Origin: Davidsoniella eucalypti
Lineage: Eukaryota; Ascomycota; Sordariomycetes; Microascales; Ceratocystidaceae
NCBI GenBank assembly: GCA_004009845.1
Contig: RMBW01000089.1
Coordinates: forward strand, 1-64,000
Direction of reading: 5' to 3'
DNA: 64,000 nucleotides
In this document: positions 10,607-20,545 of the stretch, in pieces
Layout: every line of letters starts with the position of its first letter
Position numbering within the stretch: the first letter of the stretch is position 1
Program-made: the position numbers and the translations under genes
Notes under the pieces: model-generated
Seen by the model: the letters and a program-made list of their open reading frames with translations, nothing else
Told to the model about the DNA's origin: nothing
Database searches by the model: none

Positions 10607-11846
10607 GGTTACGATATGAATGGAGGTATGAGCTGCCGGAAACTAGGTGGCCACAAACAATACTGGCTAATGATGGAGGGTTCGCAGCATCGACGACGGC
10701 GTGACGAAACGGCAGTGGCTCGAAATGGACGTGGTTGCGAAAGGAAGGGCTAGCGAAGCACGATAGGGCGCACTGATAGCTAGAGCTTTATTGGTTCAGT
10801 CGTTGTCCTGCTAATGGCAATGCGCGCAGCTGGATGGGCGACGTGGTGATGCTAGAATCTGCACTTATACGCCTGGTGCGGACGGCAATTGTCTAGGCGT
10901 AAACAGGCGCTAGAACAAAGGCGACTTGGCTCTCTGCAAGTCAATACGACTAGTCGCAGGCTTCGCTTCGTGATGAGCGCGAATGGCAACGGATAAGAAG
11001 AAAAAAAAAGAGGAAGAAAGAATGGAAGAAACGGGACAAAAACACCCCAGCGCACGCGAATTAAAAAAAAGTGAAGAAAAATAAACGAAGGAAAAGGCAA
11101 GACCGCCAGACTCACGCCTCCGGAACAACAGTAGCCCGAGTCGTTTTCCTTTGTTGTTGCTCTGTCTAATTCTCGCGAGACGCTCTCCTCGGCCTCTTTT
11201 TGGCTTTTGGCTGTTAAACGGGCGCTGGCGGGCAATAATACAAGCAGTTGAGTGAGCTCTTGAGTTGAATGAGGCTTGAAAGTTGGATGTGTGGCTGGAC
11301 AAACGTGGCTTGAGCTCGTTCGTTGGACTGGGTTTGAAGGAAGAAAATGAGGACGATGAGAAAAAGATGCGAACGAAAATTTGAAAGGGGTGGCAAAACG
11401 CTGGCTAGTTACTTTTTGCCTAGTATTATTTGTACAACTGTACATACCATGGGGAAGTAGAGTGACAAAATGATGGATACAGCCTATCTAAAAAGTGGCA
11501 CTGCTGAGCTGTATTGTAATTCTCTCCCGCCAATAGCTGCCTGTATAAAAGCGGGGTGAAATTGATGCTAAGACAGAGGATAACTAGATATGACAGGGCA
11601 CAAAGAGGTACATATATTCTATAAAGCCTGTGAAGAAAACCGATGTTTCGTAAACCTCGAATCAACTGCCCTTCGTTAATATAGTGTTAGTAGTAAAGTA
11701 GCAGTGCTAGTGCCGGGTCTAGAGTCTGAATGAGAAACAAAACATCAGCACAAATTACTGCATTTTTTCCACACACCCAGGAACAAGACATACATACCTT
11801 TTTCTCGTAGGCAAAAGAATACAACGCGCTTTTTCACAAATGTATG
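10607..11846 (-). promoter_or_regulatory. upstream region of the C2H2 gene
   Basis: Intergenic. On the minus strand (transcription sense of the C2H2 gene) 10980-11400 is pyrimidine-rich with long TTTCTTC runs, like the CT-rich leader regions of many filamentous-fungal genes. Open frames here (for example 10852-11445 minus) are low-complexity and not believed to be coding. Specific factor sites were not assigned. Confidence 0.35.
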
Positions 11847-12339
11847 TACTGTAGACAGGGTTAAGTTTTGTCGTGGGATCAGCGTGCAGATCGGTCTCTT
11901 GCAAGTAACTGTTTATTCTCGACATGTACACGGTATTATAACTGTACTATACACTGTATTAACCGATGTCAACATTATCATTAACAATCCCTTGTTTATT
12001 TCTATAATCAGGAAAATGATCATCATCTAGAGGCCTTAGTTGACTAACAAGAAGGACAGTGATGAAATTTGTTGCGATTAGTAGTTGTATGGTGGTCAAG
12101 TAGTATAATAGTCAAATTGTATAGTAGTGTATAATGGTCTGGTGATATATTTGTATTGTTTTATAATTGTGTTGTGTTATAAGGAGAAAAAAGGTGTAAA
12201 AGGATAACTTTTGTTCAGAAAAGCGGGGAATTTTAAAAGTGGGGAAACTTGAGTAGGTACATGTCGAGGACAGCGAGTTACTTGCAAGAGACCGATCTGC
12301 ACGCTGATCCCACGACAAAACTTAACCCTGTCTACAGTA
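11847..12339. mobile_element. MITE-like element with 83-bp terminal inverted repeats
   Basis: The left arm (11847-11929) and right arm (12257-12339) are reverse complements over 83 bases, with a few mismatches towards the inner end. Both outer ends read TA|CTGTAGACAGGG in the inward direction, so a TA dinucleotide flanks each side. This fits the TA target duplication of Tc1/mariner/pogo elements. The 327-bp interior is AT-rich and has no transposase frame, hence non-autonomous. It lies 150 bp downstream of the BUB1 stop codon and about 1.2 kb upstream of the C2H2 start. The arms could form a long hairpin in RNA if the region is transcribed. Confidence 0.75.
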
Positions 12340-12491
12340 TAAGCGATATTATAGTACAATTATGCTCCATTTCAACGCAAGTCTATCTAATATTTACTTT
12401 GAAAATGTCATATCTTCATAAACTACCACAATCACATACCCTAACAAAAGAAAAATGTATGCATCACACCTTGTTATCGTCATATCACCGT

Positions 12492-15400
12492 CTACCTCCG
12501 GGCCTTGGAAAATGCCTCAACTTTCATCAATAGAGTCCGGAGACCCGTGCCGCGTTCACAGTTTGCCAAGAGCCATTGCTCCATGCGTTGGCGTACTCGA
12601 CGTAGGCCCTTGGTCACCGGTAGCTTCCGGCTCTCACCATCTGTATCTTCATACTGCCCTGGGTTCAACAGCAAGTCGAAGCACTCCGACCAGATCTCGA
12701 TCTGCCAATAACGCTTCAGGTTTTCCTTGATGCGGTACTTGCGACTAGCTGCTCCCACATTCAAAGCTCCACCATCACCGGCTTGGTCCGATGCCCGCAT
12801 AGTCTCAATGTATTTGCCGAATAGCAGCGTATGGATGATACCGGCTAGGCCATAGTAGTCGATATGCCAAGTCCATGGGCGACCTTCGCGCATCTCAGCA
12901 CAGTCCTGCATTGTGGTTTTCCAATCTGCAATAAACTGCACGTGATCCGCAACAAAAGCCCGCATATCAATGCCACGACCAAAGTCGATCAAAGTCACGC
13001 CGCGCTGTGCCCACCCGCCACTACCATCTGTCTGGAACATAGACGTAAGAGCCGTGCTTTCAGCCATTGCTGTGATTGGGGATCCAGAGCCAGGCGAGGA
13101 TCCATCGATACGAAGGAGGCAGTTGTCGGCTTTGAGATCGCCGTGCAGAATATCTTTAGAATGCAGCGCTTCGATAGTTCGGAGGAGCTCAATCGAGAAA
13201 AACATAGCAAGTTGTTCGTCCATGACTCCAGAAGGCTCACAGCGGAAATGGTTGACAACATCTAGCAATGTACCATGTTGATGGTAAGGAAGAACCAAAA
13301 ACCCTTCATCCTTGTATAAATGCAGTTCATGGGCATACGACAAGGAGGCAGCAGCTCGATCATGTGGCCCAAGGCGATTATGCGCAAGGCGCATCATAAA
13401 GAACTCCCACGTGCTAGGAGGTGTTTCCATCTTGAGGGCTTCGAGATGGCTACGATGGCGAGAGGGCGGCGCTTGTGACCCTAGCAAGGCGACAGCCTCA
13501 TCATTCTCGCCTGAACCCGGTGCTGAGTTCTCAACGAGATAAACCGGTGCAAACGCGCCTGCCCCGAGTTCCTTTTTGACGGTATACACTCCTCGGCTAT
13601 CTGGTAGGCGGATAGATGGGCCAGCATGGCTCTCGCCACTAGACTTGGCTTTAGACATAGCCCGGGCAAACCGTCGAATCTCATTCCCCCTTTCGTAGTT
13701 CTGGTGTCGGTGGTCATAAAATCCAGTATATGTTCTCAATGCTGATCGAAGATTGTTGATGATCTCTTGGCGAATGGAGTTGCTCATCGGATTCACCTGG
13801 GTATCCTTGATGATTGGCCCCTTTGGTGAGAGGGCTTTGTTGGAAGGTTGTACGAATGCCGGCTGGGCAATCTTGGTGTTGAAGCCAATAGGCGACTTTC
13901 CCATATCAATCAATGGACTACTCATGAATTCGTTGGGATCAACAGTGACGTCATCGTCTTCAACTTCATCTTCTTCTTCATCTTCTTCAATCATTGAATG
14001 CATTCCGCCCCGACTGCGACTCGGCGTCTTCCCTTGCATCTGCTGGATATCAAGAGACATCTCCGTACGCTCAGTGATAGGTGTCATGAAGGGAAGTCGG
14101 TTGTTAGCAATCTCGACAGGATCCCTATATGGTCGAGTTGGTGCTACATAATCCTCGGGAGGCATAGGAATGAACTTGGTGTGCGTGATAGTTTGTTGCT
14201 GTATGTGTTTTAGACCGACAGGCGTCAATGACGGCGACTCATGGTCAATATCTGGCTGGAGCGAAGACTCTTGTTCTGAGTAATGGCTCGACTGATTGAC
14301 TTCACTCTCGTCCGCAACATCTGTAGCATTGGAGTCTTCTTCGCCTTCCTCCTCGCTCTCCTCTTCGCTATCACTCTCTGAATCGTCTTCGTTCTCGTCG
14401 TCTTCCTCCTCCTCTTCTTCCTCGGCCTCGATCATGCCACGAACTGTGAAATCTGGGTTCGTTTTACCTGTCAATTCGTCTAGGTTGGGGTTCTTGTGAG
14501 TTGTGTAATCAGACCAATCACTTTTAGCATCATCGTCGTCATCATCTTCGTTCTTGGTTGTCTCGGCGCTTTCGTCATAGCTATCGCCATCGTCGTCCGA
14601 GTCGGAGCTCCCACCGCCAGCTTTCTTTGGCAAGGGAGCATTAAAGATGTCATAGATGTCATCTGTGGCAGATTTCGTGTGAATAGTCATGGTAGGTTCA
14701 GCGGCCATACTTTTGCGCTTGGAAATTTTTGGTCGAGAAGGCGAGTCTAGCTTTGCTTTGACTATTGGCAGGTTAGATATCTTTAGCCTATAGTAGTGCA
14801 CAACTCGAACTTACTGATTTGGGTCTCATTATAATCTACCGCTTTCTTTTTTGTTCTCGAATGTTTTGGTTGGTCTTGAATCGCCATTCCATTCTCGTCC
14901 ACCATATCACGGTGTATTGGAATTTTTTGTGCCTGTGGACGAGCAGGCATTTCAGAGGCAAACCCATTTTCATCGCCATACTCATCGCGATGTATGGCCA
15001 ACTTCTGCTTCTTAGGCACAACGGGCGCATCGTCTCGATGTATAGAGAGCTTTTGCTTCTGTGGAATGATGGCGTCACGGTGCATTGATATCTTTGGCCT
15101 ATCAGAGTTTCCAGGGCTATCTGTCTTGGACTTTTGCTGGATAGGTGGCGAACTACTACCTAGGCCATCACGATGAATCATGAGTTTTTGCTTTGGAGAT
15201 ATTATAACACGGTGCTGCTGTGGCATCTGCTGTCGGTGCTGCTGCTGTTGCTGCTGCTGTTGTTGTTGTTGATTTTGAGGTTCATGGGTCATGAAGCTGT
15301 CTTCATATGGAGAGTCAAGTTCACCGACATCTGTCATGATCTCTTCGTCGTCCCATACACGGTCGGACCAACCCCGATTTCTAGCCCAGACCTCCTCAAA

Positions 15401-16858
15401 ACTGAGTTCAGCGCCCTGTATGTCAGGTTCCGGGTACACAACTTCTAGGTCAACGTAAATGCGCTCCATCTTGCCTGTACGCGGGTTTATCACCACCTGG
15501 TCTGATGCGGAGGAGATCTTATATTGGGACAGTTGGTCATAAACTGCTTGTTGAGATTGAGAAGAATGAGATTTTGATTTCTGAGACTGAAACACAATAT
15601 ACCATAACGCGCCAAAGCGCCGCGATGCCGTCCATTAGTCCTATGATCATCAACATTTAAGCAATTAAATTGAGTAGGGAGTGTCTCCAACGCAACATGT
15701 GTAGCAGAGTAAACAATAGAGCAAAAAGGTCTAGGCCCGAACTGGCTACTTGGTGAGAAGCCACCAACCGTACCACTAGGTCTTAGTGGCCAAATAATTT
15801 CTCAGCTAACACGATATCATCATGAGACAGGTGAGGGGAACTTAGCTTACCGTATCCTTGAAGATTGCCATCTTGGGCCCAGAGGGCTTCTTTCCTCCAG
15901 CCTTGAGTGTCTCGCCAGCCCATGGCTTAGGCTCGATGACGTTCTCCTTCTTTCGATCCGAAAGCGACCCGATATTGTCCCATCCCTTGGTACCAGCCGT
16001 AGCACGCTCCGCCATGACAGGCTCTTTGGCTTCCGTATCCGAGAAGATTGACATCTTACTTTTGATCTTGCCGTCACCAGAAGCTGGCGCCACCCGGCTG
16101 CTCAGGCCGGGCGACGCAGGTGGTGCTTGTGGATCAGACGATCTCATCGAGGCTGCAAAAGGGTCAATCTTGGTCGAAAGAACAGCACGTACAGGCGGGA
16201 TAGCGGGTGACGCAGGCCGAGTGCTCTCGGCAGGTTGTTCGGCCATGCGGTGTTCAAATTCCTTGAACTTCCGGAGAAGACGAGATTGAGGTCGGGCTTC
16301 GCACTCAATCCCGAGCTTGTAAATTTCTTCAGCTTGAGACCAGCGGCCCTGACCCTCGAGCCAAGCAGCATATTCTTCGTAGAATAGTGCCAAGGTGCTA
16401 CCAATTCCATGGCGTGAAAGGAAGAGGAAGGTCTCACGGGGAGCTTCACTGAAGAACTGAATATAATATATCCATAGCTTTAAGTAGCGAGGATCGTTGC
16501 GGTATTGTGCTGAGCTGACAAACGCCTTAGTAGCACGCTCCAGCGTCATGTCGAGTTGTGACTGAGGCGTAGCCTGTGCCGAAGGATAGGCCTCCAAGGT
16601 CCAACGAACATATCGGTCGTAGATATCAAGGGGATCGTCTGATTCCGCGATGGTTGCGAGCTCTTCCTCGAATTCGGAACGCTCAGCAGCGTTGGCATCT
16701 TGTGTATCGGCTGGATTGGGAGTGGCAAGAGGCTTGAGAGGATTTGGCGAGTATAGTTGAGCAAGCTTACGCGCGGACCGACCACCAGGCAAAGATTGGA
16801 TATTCTCCTTCTGGCCTTCGAGAATCTCGAAGTCTACTGGGTCTTCACGGTCAGCCAT
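12492..16858 (-). CDS. bub1: spindle-assembly checkpoint kinase BUB1 (MadBub-like)
   Basis: Checkpoint protein acting at kinetochores to delay anaphase. Exons: 16858-15851, 15586-14815, 14761-12492; together 1349 codons plus stop. Introns are 264 and 53 bp. The second has a GTAAGT donor and the phases fit. The N-terminus has a KEN box at residues 17-19 and the Mad3/BUB1 TPR region (about 60-190: YDRYVRWTLEAYP, LKLWIYYIQF, ALFYEEYAAWLE). A second KEN is at about 304-306. A GLEBS motif (ELSFEEVWA, about residue 395) for BUB3 binding follows, then acidic linkers. The C-terminal kinase domain (about 980-1290) has GAGAFAPVYLVE, HGDLKADNCLL (about 1132) and LIDFGRG (about 1184). Two KEN boxes together with a kinase domain suggest that one protein does both Mad3 and Bub1 jobs. 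Exon 2 encodes repeated KxxIHRD motifs. Confidence 0.95.
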
Positions 16859-17389
16859 GGTTGGGTATGTTGGCGATAGTGTATGGAGGATATTTATTAT
16901 GTCGTGGTGTGTCGAGTTGTACGTGGAGAACAGAATAATAAGAAGAAAAAAACACGAAAAGTGCAAGTGTCAGCTTGACCGCAATTTGCTGCAGGTCTAA
17001 GTCAGTTGACACGTCGAGAAGAAACTAAAGCTAGGCCAGTGTCTGATGCTCAACTCAAGATAAATATGCCCCTCCACAGATATTTAGTATCAGAGAATAG
17101 TGGGATGTTCACAAGCCAGAATTATCAACCTTAGGGCGGGGAGGTTCACGTCAGAGCCAAAAACGAGGGGAGGAGGACAAAGCTCAGAAATCGAGGGGTC
17201 ACGACCTCTTGATATGATCAACAAACAACCAGGGACCACCATCCGTGTTGTTGTATGCCGGGTCTTCTAGAATCAGGGGTTGCTCTAGTAACATAAGAAG
17301 TGGAGCTATCAACCCTGCTAGCTATTAGGGTTCCAGCAATTCTAGTGCCACGCCCCACAATATATCTATTGGTAATGCATACCTGGGCG
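16859..17389. other. intergenic spacer, bub1 promoter side
   Basis: No gene. It includes the upstream region of bub1 and borders a LINE relic. No specific sites recognised. Confidence 0.4.
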
Positions 17390-18130
17390 AGTTAAGTTTG
17401 TACACAAAACCGAAGTGATTCCACTTCACAAGAGCCTGGTCAAAGCCGTACCCATCCATAAAGATTGGAGGAATGGTCATCCACCCCAAAAAAGATATGA
17501 GATGGCTTTGGCTGGACTCTAAACTCACATTCACTAAACATGTGGAGACCCGGGCCTCGAAGGGACGCAAAGTTGCCAACTTCTTCAGGACCTCTCAGAG
17601 TAGCATCCCCACTCTGTTCTACGGTGCGGAAGCTACTTGCCCGGCCTCCCCACTATAACCCGTGAAGGAAAGCAGGTGAAAACAGGGGCACAACACCTTG
17701 CTGACAAGCTGGAACACCTCCGCCTCCGCCCTTCTCCTCCTATAGAATAAACGAAGACTCCTGGCTGCAAGATGGACCAGCCTGGACCACAGTCACCCTC
17801 TGGTAGCCCGATGACACGGCTGGGACGTACACTGGAGATCACAAGAGCCCTTTCAGACCCCTACTAATGCCTCCATCCAAGATGCCTCCCTCCCCTACCC
17901 AGACCAAAGAGATCTTTGATCAATCTAAGCTACGAAGACTCGCCAACAGCATGGACATCATGGTATACTCTGACGGACCAAAACTGGAAGATGGACGAAC
18001 TGGCTGGGTATTTGCCATATATCAAGGTAACTAACTGGCTAGTTGACAGACAGCGAGGATCCCTGGGAAAGAATCATGAAGTCTTTGATGCCGAGCGATA
18101 GTGGGTGCCCTGAATAGCCTGCAATCGGAC
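17390..18130 (+). pseudogene. degenerate LINE (Tad-like) reverse transcriptase/RNase H fragment
   Basis: Plus-strand remnant of the C-terminal half of a non-LTR retrotransposon pol protein. At about 17470-17600 it reads KKDMRWLWLDSKLTFTKHV and RASKGRKVANF, the usual block after the reverse transcriptase palm. A shifted YGAEA motif is at about 17620. Further on, YSDGPKLEDGRTGWVFAIYQ (about 17960-18030) and HEVFDAE (about 18075-18095) match the first two catalytic regions of RNase H, around the Asp of YSDG and the Glu of DAE. Stops and shifts break the frame repeatedly. It differs in sequence from the LINE at 43-48 kb (there YSDGSKQANG), so it is a different, older family or lineage. It ends within the RNase H domain, and no tail or target duplication was found. 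Confidence 0.7.
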
Positions 18131-18692
18131 AGGAATTTATAATAATTTACCTGGGCAATCACATTTCTGTGCGAACTGTAACGGGGAGTTTCTACAGGAG
18201 ATAGCAGGTCAGGATACACAAACATGAGCTTTCTTCTTTTCTTTTAAAAGTACATTTTTCAGTAATAACAGCACGTTAGGGCGTTGGTACATCCACGGAC
18301 TTCGTGCATAGCACCATCAATAGATATACTGCGGGGCATGGCACGAGTAGTGGCTATCATACATATATCGATCGTTCATTTTGTACAAATTACTACTCAA
18401 ACGACGGGAAACTCCCTGAAAATTTCACATTGACGCTCACAACATTCACAAAGCACACATGAGAAGATGGACAGAGTTGGTATTTCATTTGTTTATTTCC
18501 CCTAACCGCAGGGTATCTATTAATATTCTTGATTCATATGATATGTAGTAGCCTTTTTTCATTCAACCGATCGTGGCAGACTGTACAAGGACTATTGATT
18601 TTTTTGATGTCAGGAAACAGGACCGCTAAGGCCTGCTATGCGGAAGGGTTTCTGGTTCATTCATAGTCTTTTAGAAGCAACAAGTCTACCAT
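18131..18692. other. intergenic, 3' side of enolase
   Basis: No gene. It holds the likely 3' untranslated region of enolase (minus strand) and AT-rich spacer. Confidence 0.4.
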
Positions 18693-20083
18693 TTACAGGG
18701 TAACAGCGGAGCGGAAAGACTCGCCAGCGTAGATGGCATCGGCACCCAGCTCCTCCTCAATGCGAAGGATCTGGTTAAGCTTGGCCAGACGCTCGGAACG
18801 GCAAGGAGCACCAGTCTTGATCTGGCCGGCACGGATACCGACGGCAATATCAGCAATGGTGACATCCTCAGTCTCACCAGAGCGGTGAGAAACCATGACA
18901 CCCCAGCTGTCGGCATAGGAGTCCTTGGCAGCCTGGATAGACTCGGTCAGGGAACCGATCTGGTTAACCTTGAGCAGCAGGGCGTTGGCGGACTTGAGCT
19001 CAATGGCCTTCTTGATGCGAAGAGGGTTGGTGACAGTCAGATCATCAGCAACGATCTGGATGTCGTTGGTCTTGTAGAAGTAAGACCAGGCCTCCCAGTC
19101 ATCCTCAGCGAAGGGGTCCTCGATGGAAACAATGGGGTACTTCTCGGACAGCTCCTTGTACAGAGCAGCCAGCTGCTCGTAGGTGAGCCACTTTGTGGGG
19201 TCAGACTCAGGGTTCTTGAAGTCCAGATCGTACTTCTTCTCATCGACCTTGTAGAACTCGGAAGAGGCAACATCCATGGCGATGTTGATCTGGCCGGTGT
19301 AACCAGCCTTCTCAATGGCGGCCATGATCAGGTCAAGAGCCTCGGTGGGGGTCTGAATATCGGGAGCGACACCACCCTCATCACCAACGTTACCAGCGGA
19401 CTGGCCGTAGGTCTTCTTAGCCAGAGACTTCAGGATCTGGTAGACCTCAGCACCCTGCTTCATGGCCTCAGTGAAAGAAGCAGCCTTGGAGGGAACGATC
19501 ATGAACTCCTGGAAAGCTAGGCGACCACCGGCGTGAGAACCACCGTTCAGGACGTTCATGAAGGGAACGGGCAGAACGTAGGGCTTCTTGGTGCCAGCCA
19601 GGTCGGAGATGTGAGCGTACAGGGGAACCTTCTTCTCAGCGGCACCGGCCTTGGCAACAGCCAGGGAGACACCCAGGATAGCGTTGGCACCCAGCTTGGT
19701 CTTGTTGGGGGTACCGTCAAGCTCGATGAGGAACTCATCGACCTTGGACTGGTCCTTGACATCGAAGGCCTTCTCGATCAGAGCGGGGCCAATGACGTCG
19801 TTGACGTTGGCAACAGCCTTGAGGACACCCTTGCCGCCCCAGGCAGTCTTGTCACCATCACGCAGCTCGCAAGCTTCGTGCTGGCCTGTATGGTTCGATA
19901 ATTAGTATATGTGTGGCGTACTTGTGGCAGTGTATCATATATAATAGAAGTATACTAACCGGTGGAGGCACCGGAGGGAACAATGGCGCGGTGAAGGCCG
20001 GTCTCGGTGTGGATATCGACCTCGACGGTGGGGTTACCACGGGAGTCGTAGACCTGGCGGGCGTGAACCTTGGTAATGGCCAT
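18693..20083 (-). CDS. eno: enolase (2-phosphoglycerate dehydratase)
   Basis: Glycolytic/gluconeogenic enzyme converting 2-phosphoglycerate to phosphoenolpyruvate in the cytosol. Exons 20083-19960 and 19885-18693 give 438 residues, the normal length for a fungal enolase. The 74-bp intron has a GTTAGT donor, a TACTAAT branch-like site and a CATACAG acceptor. It lies in the GASTG loop region, just before QHEACELRD. Conserved motifs include DSRGNPTVEVD near the N-terminus, NVLNGGSHAGG, GDEGGVAPD, SIEDPFAEDDWEAW, LLLKVNQIGS and the signature region SHRSGETED. Codon use is strongly biased to C-ending codons compared with its neighbours, as expected for a very highly expressed gene. The frame ends RSAVTL. 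An antisense frame of 211 residues opposite exon 2 is a codon-bias shadow. Confidence 0.98.
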
Positions 20084-20104
20084 TTTGAATGATTAAATCG
20101 AAGC

Positions 20105-20545
20105 CTGTTCGAAAGATGAAGAGTTTTGTTTACTAAATAGACAAATTGATATGTTAATATGTTATCTTAGAATATCATTGAGACTACAAGAATTCCACTA
20201 ATGAAGTGACTGGTGTCATAGCCAATGGATCCAGATGGAAGAACGGAGCGAAGCGAGACGATGTGTTTGCATGGGTAGGTATAGAGTAGGTTGTTTTGAT
20301 GGTAGCTATAAACGGGCGCGAGGTAGCTCAAGCAATGAATGACACAGGCTACATCTCATGCCATTGGTGCATTTTTATGATGGAGGCATTCGGTTGTGAT
20401 GATCATCATGAAGCTTCGGGGCGAAGGCATAGCTTTTGGCGGGGTTGAAGGGCACGGCAGCAAGCCGAAGATGGAGTGAGAGGTGGATGGGCAGAGAAAG
20501 CAAGGCTGGTCGATATGCTGGAGAGGAGAGACCGGAGCAACTTAC
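20105..20545 (-). other. candidate 5'-UTR intron of enolase
   Basis: On the minus strand a strong donor CAT|GTAAGT lies at 20545 and an acceptor CGAACAG at 20106-20105, with about 21 transcribed bases then left before the ATG. This would be a 441-bp leader intron. Leader introns are common in strongly expressed fungal glycolytic genes. No transcript evidence is available here. Confidence 0.4.

Noticed and set aside
10852..11445. 197-residue minus-strand frame upstream of the C2H2 gene
   Set aside because: Phe/Ser/Leu-rich low-complexity translation of a pyrimidine-rich leader; no motif and no conserved start.
18885..19520. 211-residue plus-strand frame opposite enolase
   Set aside because: It mirrors the highly biased enolase codons and encodes a Leu/Gly/Val-rich string with no family character.
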